A DNA stretch of 64,000 nt. Source: Rhynochetos jubatus (lineage: Eukaryota > Chordata > Aves > Eurypygiformes > Rhynochetidae). A program made the translations under genes and the position numbers. Below the pieces are notes generated by a model, which worked only from the letters and a program-made list of their open reading frames with translations, did no database searches and was not told the origin of the DNA. The stretch is taken from contig CM050656.1 in NCBI GenBank assembly GCA_027574665.1, forward strand, positions 9,561,501 through 9,625,500. Reading direction: 5' to 3'. Shown in pieces: positions 1-13,600 of the stretch. Positions within the stretch are counted from its first letter, which is position 1. Each line of letters begins with the position of its first letter.

Positions 1-1130
1 CAGAATCACCCCTGTGATCGCTCCTGTGAGGAATCTGACTCTGGCTTTGGTGCCTGTCATCTGCACATCAAGTTTCTTCTTTGAATAACACAAATGGGAA
101 TGGGATTCTGCAACTTGGGGCTATCATTGAATTTGGAAAGTGTTGCCAGCAAAGGTCTTAAAACTTCATCTCTCTCCCACCCAAACCTCAGTCTGTGACT
201 TTGGGAAGGATGCTTGACATCCTGAACGTCTGTTTGACAAGGGAGGTTTGCCTCTGAACTTGTGTGGCTTTCATGGTAATTAATTTTAGTACAAGCTCTC
301 CTGTGTATTTGCAGAGCTGTAAAAATACGGTCAGATCAGAAGCATTAGATTTTGCCTTTGGATGAACGCTGAAGCCAGCACTTCAGGGAAATAATGAATG
401 TTGGGTGTGCTCTGTGCAATCTTTGCTCCTTGTACAAGATGCAGCATGAATATTGAGTGGTAAAAAGAAGGGCTTCTCCCCTCCGAATTTCACTCCTGTG
501 TGTAAAAGGAATGATTTCAGTGGTTCTGGGGATGGGGCATGAAGGATTAATACTTCCTTCCTTCCCCTTCCTGCCGGGTTAGCTCAGCCCACAGTGCTAC
601 CAGGGCCTGGGACACACGATGCAGCAGTGGCTAGGCTAGTTCATGCTGTGTTTGTTTCATTCTTTGAAATTCTGCTTGGTTTCCCCTCTCCTTGATAAAG
701 TGGGGGCTCGTATTGGACCCCAGGACCTGATGGGCGTGGGGGGAGAATGTGCACATTGGAACGGGAGCAGGGCTGGCTTCGGAGCTCGGGGGAACAACCT
801 GCCCCTTGCAGCCTGCCCACTTGAGACTTGGGAAGTGGCAAAGCTGGGACTTGCTGAGCCAGGGCAGGGCAGCTCAGCAGTTCTGGGAGGGATGACTCAG
901 CAGTTTGCAGGGTTGAGTCTTAGCAGGTCTTGAAGTCACCATCCATGTAGGCCTAGTCCCTCGAGGTGCTCAATTCCTACTGTGGGTGACCACATCTTCC
1001 TCTTCCATGGTTCACCTTCCTGGGGCAGGACTGTGGCAGACAGGACCAGCAGAGATCTCCGTCACTGCATCCAGGCTCCTGCTTTCTTTAGCAAAGAGAC
1101 TAATTATGTTTTCATAATTGCTACTAAAGG

Positions 1131-1194
1131 TATTATTGTCATTTAAGCATGTACGATACATACTTATGCAATTAGGATAATAATGACAATAATA
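1131..1194 (+). repeat. Perfect 13-bp inverted repeat
   Basis: TATTATTGTCATT at 1131-1143 pairs with AATGACAATAATA at 1182-1194 across a 38-nt AT-rich spacer. A second small hairpin (AATTATG/CATAATT) sits just upstream at 1102-1119. Together they make a palindrome-rich AT block of about 100 bp. Function is unknown. Confidence 0.75.
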
Positions 1195-3559
1195 ACACAA
1201 ACTATAAATTTATATACCTTCTCCTCTCCCGCACCCAGGCAAGAGAAATGAGGCAGGTCCTGAATGAGGAAGGAGGGAAAGAAGAAACCCGGCTCTCTTC
1301 CCCTTCCACTGCAAAGTCCTGTGCTGCAGACACCTCAGGCTGAGTTTGAATTTTCCACCCTAAATCCTGTTAAGCCCGTGATCCCTCTAACAGGGAGCAG
1401 CGATGACACTGTATCCCAGGGCAGCAGCACGGCGGCTGGGAGCTTTGGGACTGGGGTATTAAATCAAAGTTTTCTTTTCTTGGGTTAAGGTGATCCATAT
1501 GGGCACCGTTCCCTTTTGTTCACCAACAGGCCTCTGAGGGGACCAACACTCAGTTATTTTACTGCACTGGGAGTACAAAAAGATTTTTAAAAGAACTAAT
1601 AATAGCCATACTAATAGTACATCTGGAAAGTATGCCATAAATTAAGGGAACAAATGCCTTTGGAGTGGGGCTCTTGTCCATGTGAAAATTTCTCTGTTGC
1701 CGTTCTTCATCAGATGATAGTTTATACATTTGAAATAAAAATTAAAATACTTCCTGCTAGGAGAGAGGAGTGTGGAAACCACAAGCATCCCAGTTCCTTA
1801 TCCTTCCCTTTCCTGCAGCAAGGGGTGGTCATCTGTTAAACCCCCAAATGTCACTTCTGGCTGGGAGGAGGACTTGAAGCCATTCCTGGAAAAAGCCATG
1901 TCCATGCTGCTAGCCCACTTAGGAAGTTGTTTTAGGCCATTTCCAAACAAAGAGCTAAATCCTGCATTACTGGAACTCTGTAAGAAGCTGGGGGTATCAT
2001 GCTTGGATGGACTATTGGTCCTGCACATAGTGGTGGGCTCCACCTCACAGATGAAAGTAGCCCCAGCAGCCACATGTCACACATGCCCATTTACATTCAG
2101 GCCACTTGGGGAAGACAGATGATATTGGCCTGAATTTGGGAATGTCTGAAGCTTATACTTCAGGAAGTTCGGTTGTTTCAAAGACAAGGCTTAGACCCAG
2201 GGGGAGATCTAACCTCGGTGTTGATGGGGAGTAGAGTGACATTGGCATTTCAGGCTCCTTTGCGCTGGTTGCCAGGCTTCTTGTCTGGAAAAAAATTCTT
2301 GGGAACTCTGATGGGGTATCTGATGGAAGACTGGCATATTCCATCTCTCCAAAATTCTCTTCTTCCCACAAGATACCTGTAGCTAACACCACTTACCAAC
2401 TCCTAGTGGATCACTGGGTGAGAGGGATGTCTGTCCAGGCAGCTATACTGCATGTGGGTGTATTTGATGTGCTGCCACCAAGTGCCTTCTGATCAGAAGC
2501 CAGCTGGGGATCTGTAGAGTAGTTTTGGCTTTATTTTCTAAGGCATCATTAACAACAACCCTGGCTCTTGCTAGAGCTGGACCTTGCTTCCAGCTGGACG
2601 TGGGAGAAAGCAAAAACACAGGTGACGATGGTGACAAGACAGAATTTATGTCAGGACAGGATTTCCTTGGAGAGAGCTGCTGGTCAGCTACCAACGCAGC
2701 AAAGGCTTGAGCTTGGGTCTCGCTTGGGCTGCAGCCAGGCTGGCTGGAGAGGATGCATGTGTAAGGCAAAGGTGGAAATTCCCTCAGCATTGCAGCCGAA
2801 TTCCGCTTGGAAGGCATCTTCAGGGGTCTCTAATCGGATCCGTCAGTGAAAGCAGGGCCAGCTTTTAAGTTACAACCCCTCTACGTGCTCCCCTCAGCAT
2901 CTGAGTCCATCTCAGGCCAAGTCAGCCGTGTTCTTTTGAGCAGTGGATGCGTGCTAGCTCCGTGCATTTGGAGGGCGGTGGGAGTGCTTTAGGCACAGCT
3001 GAGCTGGCCGGTCCCAGCACCATCTCCAGCAGCACTGCTGTCCCTCTGCCAGGAGATCCTTTCTGGGCTGGAGCAGCTGCAGCTGAAAGGGAAGAAGTGA
3101 GCATAGCCATTGGGACCAAGCCTTGCCCTCCAGCAACTGGAGTTAAACCACTGACACAGAAGGAAAACGTGGAAGGGGAAAAGAGAAGTCAACGTGCACA
3201 AAGTCCATGCAAGAGCTGGGAATATAAAAGAAGAACAGGTTTTGGGAGTCATGGGCCAGGAATTACATAGCAGGCAAGGTCGCTTCTCTCATGTGGCATG
3301 CTCTGGCCAGTCTGTTCTCCAGAGTGCTGCCCTGATGTCCTGCTTCCACATGCCCAGCACACAGCTTGATAGCTTCAGTCCAGGGATCTCCAGGGAAAGA
3401 GGAGGCCTTTCTGCTGGAGAAATCCCATCTTACCCCCAAAAAGGTTCTTCCTTGTTTTTTTAGGAAGAGGCTAATAAGATTGAACAAAATGGGAGGCATG
3501 AAAGAGCATTACTTGGGGCAGCACTGGGCTGGGGCTCAGCAGAAGTGGTTTCTGATGCT

Positions 3560-3615
3560 GGCTGGGCATGGGCACATCGCCTTGACCTCCTGTGCCTCAG
3601 TTTCCCCATCTCTGA
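3560..3615 (+). mobile_element. MIR-like SINE fragment
   Basis: 'gggcatgggcacatcgcc', 'ttgacctcctgtgcctcag' and 'tttccccatctctgaaa' follow the MIR order (tgaccttgggcaagtc, acttaacctctctgtgcctc, agtttccccatctgtaaa). It is short and diverged. Confidence 0.55.
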
Positions 3616-4689
3616 AAGTGACACCCAGATGTAATGCCTGTGTGTGCCCACTCATGCTGTGCTGGGACCTCGCATTTCATGGCATTTGGAACCTCTTGGC
3701 TCTCCTGCAATTCAAACCTTTGTTGGGAAGAGCCAAGAGAAGGATTTAATAAAGCTTGGTGTTGATTTACACTTGGTGGCTCAGCTGTCAGATGGAGATC
3801 AGCAGCGATACAGCTGAATGAAGGCATGGACGGGAGTTTCCCTCCATGAGGAACATCTTTGAAGGCAAAAATTCCTGTAGGTGGAGAGGAGAGGACACGT
3901 TTCTGCTGGTCAGTGCTGTGCTGCTTGTCTTGGGAAGCACAGGTCTGTGCTCTCAGCAGAGCCCGCGGGTTGCTTTCCCATAATGGAGACAAACCATTGC
4001 AATGAACACCTTTTGTCAGGCTGGCACCATCTGGTCAGAGCACGAACCATCTCTGCTGGAAGCACTTCCCTCATCCCTGCATGCTTCTGCTGTAGTCCCT
4101 AAACACAAGTGGCACCTGGGACTACAAGGAGTGGCTGCAATCAGGAGAGAAGGTTCCTGAAATCTGATGGCATGTTGTCAGGCACGCTGATAGAAAACCT
4201 GCAATGTTACGAGACTAGAGACATCAGGCACAGGTCATCTACAGGGACAGAAAATGGTAATATAGGGGCTTGGGGATTTTTATTTATGTTTTTCTATCCC
4301 TGTACTGTATTTCTGACATGTACATTCTGCCCAGGAGCGGAGCAGCACTGATGCAAGCCCTTTCTGGTAGCAGTGCTCTGAGCATCACACTAAGCAAACA
4401 GAAGGCACCGGCAGTGCTCGGTGACCCTCGCTCCGGCTTGACCTGCCGGGCTTGAGATCTCTTTGGTGCAAGTCTGCTATGTGTTAGCAAGTGACTGTTC
4501 AAACACAGATGCTGCCTGTGTCAAGGAGGCTTTTTGCTCGGAACGTACAGGCAAATATTGATCCTCCATTGAGCCTGGAGAGCAGGCTGGAGCAACGCAG
4601 TGACGTGTGGCAGGAGCTGAAAGAGGTCCCACAGTGCAGGAATTGAGGATACTAAAGGGCCTCTTATTTGCTGATCAGGCAAAGCTTGA

Positions 4690-4880
4690 CGTGAGTCTAA
4701 TCCCCCCGGCCAGTGTGGTCATGGGGGTTTAGCTTTAACCAATTTCTAATTAAAAGTGTTTACAGATGAGCGCTTTATTTACCCAGCATTAATTATAAAG
4801 GGCTTTACTCTACCGGGGAGCAAACGAGTTTCCTGTCTGCGGTACAAAACCCTTGCTGGGAGCTTGCTTTCCCCAGAAGG
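4690..4880. promoter_or_regulatory. Candidate AT-rich regulatory block
   Basis: The stretch holds several homeodomain-type cores (ttctaattaaaag near 4743, cattaattataaag near 4787) and other AT words within repeat-free sequence. It resembles the composition of conserved non-coding elements, but only comparison with other birds can show conservation. Confidence 0.2.
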
Positions 4881-7749
4881 TCCATAATAAAGTTATTATA
4901 ACGACAGTCTTTGTGATGAGATCCTGAGCAGATGGGGGCAGGAGAGGTGGGAGCATTTCCACCACATATGCGCCCACCGTCACAGGTTTAGGAGCCCGCT
5001 ATTTCCATGTTTTCTGCCTGGATGCTTGCCAGTCACCATCCAAGGTCTTCTGGGTCCAGACATCGTTAATTTAAATCTTCTTGTAATATGCATTAAGTTA
5101 TACAAGTGTAAAATGAAAGCAGGAGGATATTGGCTGGTTTAAGATGCTCTCTGTGGTTGGAAAAGAGCTGGGTGAGCAGGGGGAACATGGGATCACAGCT
5201 CTGCGGGTCTGTGTGTGTCCATAATAAACAGCAGCCTGTCTCCTGGCAGCTCAGACGGAGCCAAACGCTAAGCATTATTTCATGGTTTGCTGCTTTTTTC
5301 GTTTAAATAAAACCAAGTTTCTTCCTCCACGCCATGCCCATTTTGACAAGATTTCTCAGAAGGAGAAAAGCCAGTTGGGAAATTTTCACAGCAGAGCAAT
5401 TGTGACCTTTGGTTCTGAAAAAAGAAAAGTTCATTTTAAAATATCAAGTTTAACAAATTATTCATTTTTAATTATTTTCTATATATTTTTAATGTATTTC
5501 TCTACTGGTAATGTTTTATTGTATGTTGTAACAGCCTGTAATTCTATACACATTTGTAACAAAAAAAACCTTACAGAACTGCTGTTCTTGAGAAATTTTG
5601 GTTCCTGGGAACACAGGCTCCAAGATGTTGACATTTCCCACACAACTCGCTGTTCTGGCAGTTTTTAGTGATAGCCACTAGACGCGTCCAGGACTGCTAA
5701 CGCTGTACGTGGGAGTAAGGGATCAGGTGGGAAGAGCCAGCTTCAGCCTCCTCTCTTTACAGTGATGTCTGTTGGTTTTTTCATTGAGGAGTTTTGTTGG
5801 TCTTTTTGTCCCTTTGTCAGATTGTTTGCTGCTATTTAAAATTCATTCTTTAACTTGTAAATAAATTATTTCTTTAAAATTTAAAAGAGAAACTCCACAT
5901 GCCATCGCCAGGAACTGACGCACAGGAAAAATAAAGACTAATTCTGTGCATCACTTGTATACATCTATATTGAATTCAACTTTAAAGAGAAAAAAGCTGC
6001 TGGGACATAATGCCCAGATAGTAAAATAGTTACTCCCTTGTGAGTGTGGTGGTGTGACCCAGGTGTTTTTTCTTTAAAGTACTGGGGAGCATTCACCTTG
6101 AGAAAGTCATTCTGGTGACGAAGCCTGTTAGAACCTGGATAGCGCATGCATTTTAGGAGCAGTCTGTAAACTAGGTATCTTCTGCCCTGCACATCTTTTG
6201 TAGCCTATAAACGCTTTTGTTCTTACCGTGATCCAGTACACAGCCTTGCAATGGTTTCATTTAAGCCCTCTCAGTCTTATTGCAAAATATCATCCTTTAA
6301 TAATATGGGAAGAGAAGGGAGGGTCCAGGAGACATCGTTAAAGAACCTCATAAATCTGTGTGTCACGGATCATTTTGGTTCGCTATCCCCAGCTGCATTT
6401 GCTGCACTGTGGACCAGTTCCTCCCTGTGCCCCTCTACCAGGAAGGATGCTTTTAGCGCTGATGCCAGCTTGGGGTGAGAGTGTGGCTCTTCCTTGCTTG
6501 CGCACATCTCCCCATGTTGTCGGGGCGCACCTGGGGAGAGAGGCTGGACTGTGGGGAGTGCTTTCTCTGTCTGAGATGTGTGTCTTTGTCCAGGCTTTAC
6601 TTGGCTGTGAATTTGCATAAAGCTGTATTATTCGGTTCAGCAGCTCCCCAGCGATCCTCAGGGTAAAGTTGTGTTCTAGGCTGGTGCCCTGTCTGCAATA
6701 CATATGCCTGTGAAAGCCCGACTAATGCCAAATTATGCTTAAGGGAAATCTTTACCTTTGGCTACGATATTGTAAATTTATTGAATGCTGCAGAGAAAAT
6801 TACCACACGGTCCTTCTAAAAATACCTACCTCTGTCATAGTCATGCAGAGCTTCAAAAGGTTTATTGAGGGGGACTGGGAGATTAATTTCCGTTAAAGAT
6901 GCAATTTCCTTATTTAAAAAAAAATTATAATTTAAATGGTGCTGTAAAAGCTAAGTTAGAAATATAAGGGAATCGTATGAATTCAGGGCAATGTGCTCAC
7001 TGCAAAGCTTGCTAGACTTGTACTGCTGTAAGGCAAGCAAGCGAAGGAGGGATTAGGGTGCGATGTGCCCCATGAAGAATACCTGCAGTGCTCATGGCAG
7101 CAGCAGCCAGGTACCAGTATGGGTACGGGAGCGGAGTAGTTACCAGGGGCCCAAGGTGGGACTGTGCTGAGCACTAATTCAAATGGCAGGGGAGCTGTTT
7201 TGCCTGACAGGTTGTCCTTGGTAGGTGCAAACCCAGTCTGTAAGGACAGACCAATAGCCACCTCTCCATCCAGCCCCAGGCTGCAGGCTGCGCACTGGCT
7301 TGACGACTGAGCCGGCTTTGAGTTCCTGGCTGTGGCAGGCCAGACAGTAAGCGGATGAGAAGAGGTGTTGAGAAGTACCTTCACTTTAGGGAAGTCCTTC
7401 CCATGGTGTTAGCAATGCAGGATGCTTTATTTTTACCTCTGTAGTAGCCAGGCATCTTGGCTTCTTTATGCGTGAGTGGGGCCTCAAATTCCCTGAGGAG
7501 CAAAATTCCTCAAACTCTAATCCCGCATATCTTCAGCTGCGATTTTGCATCTTTAGTCTGCCATGGAGGCCCCCTAACGCATGTAAGCCTGGGGTCTTAC
7601 AGACTTAGCCCACCAATGTACAGACTGTCAGTGGTGATTTTGTCAGTCCTTCACTACAGGACCCCATGAAACATCATTTAGCATACAAATCCGTCATATA
7701 CTCACGTGTCGTCTGAGGCTAGCAGGGTTTCCTCAACCACCCTGCGCTG

Positions 7750-7795
7750 CCCACCCACCCCCCCCCCCCCACCCCACCCCCCACACCCCCCCCCT
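7750..7795 (+). repeat. C-rich simple repeat
   Basis: About 45 nt are made almost only of C with single A interruptions (ccacccacccc, accccacccc, ccacacccc). On the complementary strand the G runs fit a G-quadruplex pattern. No gene is near. Confidence 0.9.
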
Positions 7796-10566
7796 TCTCA
7801 TTCGGTACGTGATTTCATTTAAAAAGACGGTGAAAGATGTGAAAGAAGATACACACAGCAAGATGTAAAGCCCTCCAGTCTGTCAGCATGCCTGAGAGGT
7901 AAAAAGGAAAAAAAAAGACCATCACAGCAGGAGAATTGTAACCTGAGAATTGACAGATTCAGTATCTTCAATTAGGGGTTAGCTTTGGTAGGCAGAGAGA
8001 AGCTTGGATGGAGGTCCAAGGTTTACTAAGAGGAACACGCCCTGACGATGGCAGCACTGACATCTTGGCCCCAACCAAGAACCAAGCTCTTTCGTTCTCC
8101 AAAACCAAAGTGGAGATTTGACAAAGTTCATAATGCTTTACATTTTTGACAGCACTTCTTCAACTCAGACACCATCTAGGCATTAACAAATGAGACCTCT
8201 TCACATCCTTGCTGCGAGTAGAACTACATGGCAAATGGATTTTCCAATTTGTTGAGGTTTCGGGAAGCAAGCAAAAGAAATTTTGTTCTGTGTTGGAACA
8301 AAAAAAGCAGAATTGTTTTGGGTCATTTGAAACGTTTTCAATATATTCAAAGCACTTCATTCAGATTTCAACCCCTTATAATTTAATAGAAAGTGGAGGC
8401 TATTTTAAAGAAAGTAATTTTGCAGGAAGAAACCAAACTTCTCTGTGGAAGTATGGAAACAGCCCATTTGAATCTTAAGAAAATATTTCCCTGATTTTTT
8501 CCAGTAAAGAAATGTTTTCATAATGACTCTGATTTTATTTTTAAATGGTTTAATTAAAACAAGAGTTTTTCTAAAGAAAACTGGACATCCAATGGATACC
8601 TTGTGTCAGCTCCGTCCGTTTCTTGGCTTCACAGGTTATTCCCCATCTTAGGAGATCTAATTCACCACCGTGGCTACGTTTAATCCTTTGGTTTTCCTTT
8701 TTTCCTAAGGAAACATCCTGCATAGCCACCACAATTAAGAGGAAATCCTCAGATGTCCCTTTTCCCAGGGGACAGCTTCAGACTATTTTATGATGAAAGT
8801 TTAATGAAAACTGATGCGTTTCCATGGAAATTTTCCAATTTTAACTGGTTGGTATTTTCGAACAAGGAACATTTTGTCAAAAAAATTCCTGTCCAGTTTT
8901 CCTGCCTCCTACCTCAATTAGTTCTTTAGAAGCACAGACACAAATAATACTTGTGTAACGGGATAACAGCACTTCGGTAGTCTAGCAAAGGGATGAAAAA
9001 CTGAAAAAGATGAGGAGAAAACAGGGAGAGCTGTATTTTTGAACAAGGCAGGGGACCCATTCGGAACTGCGCAGCCCTGGAGATACAAGATCCGCACTTT
9101 TCCGCGTGCGTGTTTCTGTGCTGGCTGCCGCATTCAGTCAGAGAAGTCATCCAGGTCGATGAAATTTATGAAGTTGCCCAGTGATGGGTCTGCATTGTAA
9201 ATAAAGGCAAATTAGCTGGCAGCGTGTTAGCACGTATTTCACTTGTGTCACGGTGTAATAATGAACCTTGTATCAAAGTCTGCAACACCATCTGAGTTTT
9301 ATATGCCCCATTTCCTACATGTTTTGAACAGTGGAACCAATTTATAAAGTAATGATTTTTCCATACATAATTTCTTTCTTATGATTTCCATAACTCGGAG
9401 TTTTTACTGTGGCTGGGGCTGAAGGCAGCCTCGTAAAGGATATGAAAAGAGGGCTGGCTAAAGTGTCTCATAAAAAAACAGCTCGAGCGATTTGCTAGTG
9501 ACTCTCTGTGGGTTTGATTGTGCCTTGGATTTTGGACCATGCCAGGAGCCAGCAACCTGCATTTCCAACCACCTTCACACCACGCAGCCTTTCACACCAG
9601 GAGCAAGGCGTTGCTGTTTGCTGGCGGAGACGGGGACGTGGGGATCGGTGGGCCAGGAGGAAAGGGGGAGCTTGACTACCTTGGCCTATTCACTGGCCAA
9701 CGGGGAGGAATAGAAATTTACTCCTGGTTTAAGCCAATCTGAGGGTGTGTTGATGAAGTGGTTAGAAAGGCTTAGTGCAGAGCCAGAAGCATGAGTACGT
9801 GCCCTGGTCTCAAGCTGGACTCCGTCTCCTGTCAAAGATAAAAATAAGCTGTAAAAGCAGCTGCGTATTAAAAGGGGGTTGGATATGTTGTTTGCAGTGT
9901 CACTTCGCTGGGTCCTGCTAATACAGGAGCCAGGTGCTGGACAGGGTGGGTGGGGAGGACTGCGTACCTGCTGCAGGGAGCAAACTGCTTTCTCTGTTCA
10001 GCATCACCTGTGAGCATCTTGGAGCCAAGGGGTACAAACCTGACATTTCTAGACAGGCGAGACAATTTTGCTGTTAAAGGTCAGCTGGTGGTCAAAGGAC
10101 ATCCTTTGCTCCGCGGAGAAAAAGAAACAGAAAAGAGGGGGAAAGCCCCCCAAACGTGTTTCAACCATTTCTAGACAAAATCCTTCTGGTTTCTGTTTTC
10201 AGTTGGAAGTTAGTAATTTAGGAGGAGTTTTAGTTCAAGCAAGGTTAGAAAAGGAAAACTTTAAACACTGGAGTACTTGATTTTAGGCTTGAACAAAAAG
10301 CGTTGTTTGAGCCAAATGAAAGTTTTGCTTATGTTTTAATTTCATTGAGGCTCCCTCGTAAACCTCCTCCAAAGCCAGCCTAGGTTGAACCAAAACCCAC
10401 TTTTCATTTCCACCTGTTTGCATTTGCAACCTGAACAAGCGTTTCTGTGTGCTCCATCCTTGGGCGGGAGGTTGCTGGGGGATCAAGTGGAAGGGGGAAG
10501 AGGCAGGTGGGGAATAGGGAACACCTGGCTTAAGGGACACCAGTTTCATAAATCCTTTGATCTATG

Positions 10567-10668
10567 TCATGGAATTGTTTAGTTTGGAAAAGACCTTTAA
10601 GATCATCAAGTCCAACCGTGTCCTTCATGTCCCTGTAGGATCACCTCCACCATGGGCCCAAGGTCAGC
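10567..10668 (-). mobile_element. Short CR1 3' end, older subfamily
   Basis: The + strand reads 'catggaattgtttagtttgg', 'aaaagacctttaagatcat' and 'caagtccaaccgtg'. This is the complement of the tail of an older CR1 subfamily (ggttggacttgatgatctta, then aaggtcttttccaa). The match continues loosely through 'tcacctccaccatgggccc' and then fades. Confidence 0.8.
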
Positions 10669-13600
10669 CTGAGAGTTTGCTTTTTTTCTTTCTCTCTTTA
10701 TTTGATAAACTTCCCTACATACGGTTAAGCTGAAAATAAATTTGAAGAGCATCATATCATGTATTTCTCTGTACAACTCCCATGTCCTGGTGACTGGATA
10801 TATGTATTATTTCCGAAGTCACCTTTTGGAAGAGGCAAGACTTACCCAGGATCTGGCTATTAGGTTATTAAATTAGAGAGAAATTGCACGTTGATTAGGA
10901 CCATGTTTTGGGCATGGATGCAGTTGCATAGTGACAGCAATCTGCTCTGGAAGCCACTGGAACTTCGGTTCTGCCCGAGTGGGTCTGAGGCCCCCACGGA
11001 CCCTGTGTGAGTAAAAGCAAAACTGCCTTAGAGAAAATAGTCTTAAGTAATCACCTCTGCTCTGTTTAGAAATTGAAGTGGACTGTGTGCCCGTATGAAT
11101 CGGACATTCCTCCTAATCGATACATCTACCAGATGCTAATGACGTCCTTTCCCTAGAAACGTGCTACTTTTAATCTGGAGAAATTTGTATTGCGGGTTCA
11201 CGCCACGTGACTCGTGTCTCAGCTGGATAAATAGCATGAATCACTTTCCCCTTTCAAAGCCTCTCAGCCGCTCAGCTCCAAATACCCATTTAATCTGACT
11301 TTATAAGTTAATAAATCACTCACAATAATTAAGCCATAGCTCCACGTGCCAGCAGAGCGCTGGGAAAGGCGAATGGGTTGGTGCTGTCCTGTGTCTTACA
11401 AACCTTTTTGCACCAGAACTGTGTTTCCCGAGGTGCTTGGAGCCCGGCACTGCTGTGTTTGCGGGGGTCAAGTCAAGATGTGATCCTGTGTAAACTGATG
11501 ACAGGTTGCTAAGTGAGGTGCATCCTCCTGCAGATTAGTAATAGCTGTGGCTGTTGGCTGGGTGAGGAGCAGCTCCCTCAGTGCTGAAGGAGGGAAAACC
11601 GTGGGCTCAGTTTGCTGGTCACAGGGGTGCCCGGAAGCCTTGCTGTAGTTTGGAATTCAAGGTGGGGAGAAATAGGACTGTATCTCACCCAACTTCAGCC
11701 GTTTAGGAGCTAATATGTTGAATCGGCTTCCTCGGTGGGCAGTGACAGGCGGAGGCAGTAGTCCATGTGTCTGAGACACGTTGAGGATGCGTTTGCTTTT
11801 TGCTGAATGGGGTCCGGGGGGCTGGATGTCTGATTCTGTGTGTTCATGTTGTGTTTAGGCAGAGCCAAGCTGAGGTCATCTACCTGTGATTCAAAAGCAC
11901 TCCTACCTGGCTGCATATTCCTGTGCTCGGGAACTGGCTGTGTGGGTTTACTTGCTTCGTAGCTACCCCAGTCTGAAGTCAAGATGCATTTGCAGAGCCG
12001 CGTGGAAGCTCTGTGGTACACAGACACGTTTTCTGAGGTATCAGAGCTGCTCTGATAGCGGATTTTGCTTCTGTGCTTTAGGGAAGATGGTGTGAACATG
12101 TGTTTCCCAGGCAAGCCACGTGTACCTTGAGCTCTGGTTGTAGCAGACAGCTCAGTGTCAAACATGATCTGACAGTCAGCAGCTCTTTGCCTTCTCATCC
12201 TGCACTTGTTGTGTCTTTGGCCACAGGTTTTGGAAAGAGAGATAACCTGGCCTTGAATTCTACCTTCCCTGTTAATACGATGGTCTGTACTCTTTAACAC
12301 TGGGCAATGGATGAGTTGTTTTTCAGCGATGCTGAGTGCCCTGCTTCATCCTGAGTCTCTGAAGGCTCAAGCTCTAGCTGTGGCCACAGTGTCTTGTGCC
12401 TCTGGATTGGTGTCTGCCTCTTACCTCCAGCCCCGAAAGCTGCGGGTGCACTCTTTGGTCACTTTTCAGTCCCAAACCTTTCCCCTTGATATCACAGCCC
12501 CCTCGCTTCTACCCCCTGCTCTCTGGCTTTGCTGTGAGCAGAGATTTATACACAGGAAACCAAGAATATGACATTTTGTTTGTGCCTCTGTGTATGTGTA
12601 ATATCTTTAATATGAAACTAGTTGCCACTTAATTATAGAAGCTAAAGACCTCCATTCAGTGGGTTGTATACAATTTATGAGTCTCAGGTCTCCCAGACAC
12701 GCATTACAGCCGTGTGGCAACACCCAGGTGACAAGCATTCCTTTTTAATTTAATTTCCTTACATAAATAGCTTCATTAAGGATCAGTTATTTGGGCAGAG
12801 AAAATGCTATTTGAATAGGTCAAACTAAGCCATTGAATTTAGGACCCTGCTACTGCTCCAGCTGAGAGCTGCACCAGACCTCAGCATCACTCTCCTGTTT
12901 GACAGTTCGCTTTCACCTTTGGACCAGGAATCTCCCCGGCGAAGGTGGTGGGCTTATTTCAGCGTGCAACATAGGATTGGAGCTTTTTTGGGAGCAGTAC
13001 AAAGGAGGATGTTTTCAGTCTCATCGTCAAGATCAGCCCTTTTGCTGGGATTTCCAATTTGTTCATTTTGATCTCTTTGATATAAACAAATCCTTTTGCT
13101 TGTGAAGTTGGTTCACACCGCACCTAGAAAATTGATTGCCATCTTTGAACCTCTAGTTTTACATCTGGAAACAAACGCAGATCCATGAGATGTTGCTGAA
13201 GTCCTTTGGAAGCTCCTGTCAGCCACCTCTCGGCACTGCTGTGCTGCTCCCTGTTAGCATGCGGTGTAGATGCCTTGGGGCTCACGGGACTCAGGCCCCA
13301 GGCATCAGGCAGCAAAGAGGAGGGAGAAGCACTGGACATAGGCTGAACAGGGAGAGTTCTTTTCATTCCCCGCACCCAGATCTGTAACTGCATCTGCATC
13401 GCTGCTGTTAAAACAGCTAATCTGCAAAAGCAGATTATTCCTAACTGATCATGGAAAAATTATCTTTAGGCTCTTCTATGAGGGAGTTTTTCCCTGATAC
13501 CGCATTAACTTATCCCTTTCACCTGAGCAGAAATGCAATTCACGTATCACGTTAACATAAAGATTACTTTCTGAGGTATCCAGGATTTTTTTCCTCCCAG

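Larger units (their letters stand above)
1..10566. other. Non-coding unique sequence
   Basis: I see no coding exon here. The open frames (up to about 130 codons) appear on both strands in overlapping sets and lack splice context and protein-like composition. Contents are the AT palindrome block at 1.1 kb, a MIR relic at 3.56 kb, the AT-rich block at 4.7 kb, the C-rich tract at 7.75 kb and otherwise unique sequence of mixed composition. Confidence 0.7.

Noticed and set aside
11710-12300. 196-codon - strand open frame
   Set aside because: No protein family is recognised, several + strand frames overlap it, and its composition looks like translated non-coding DNA.
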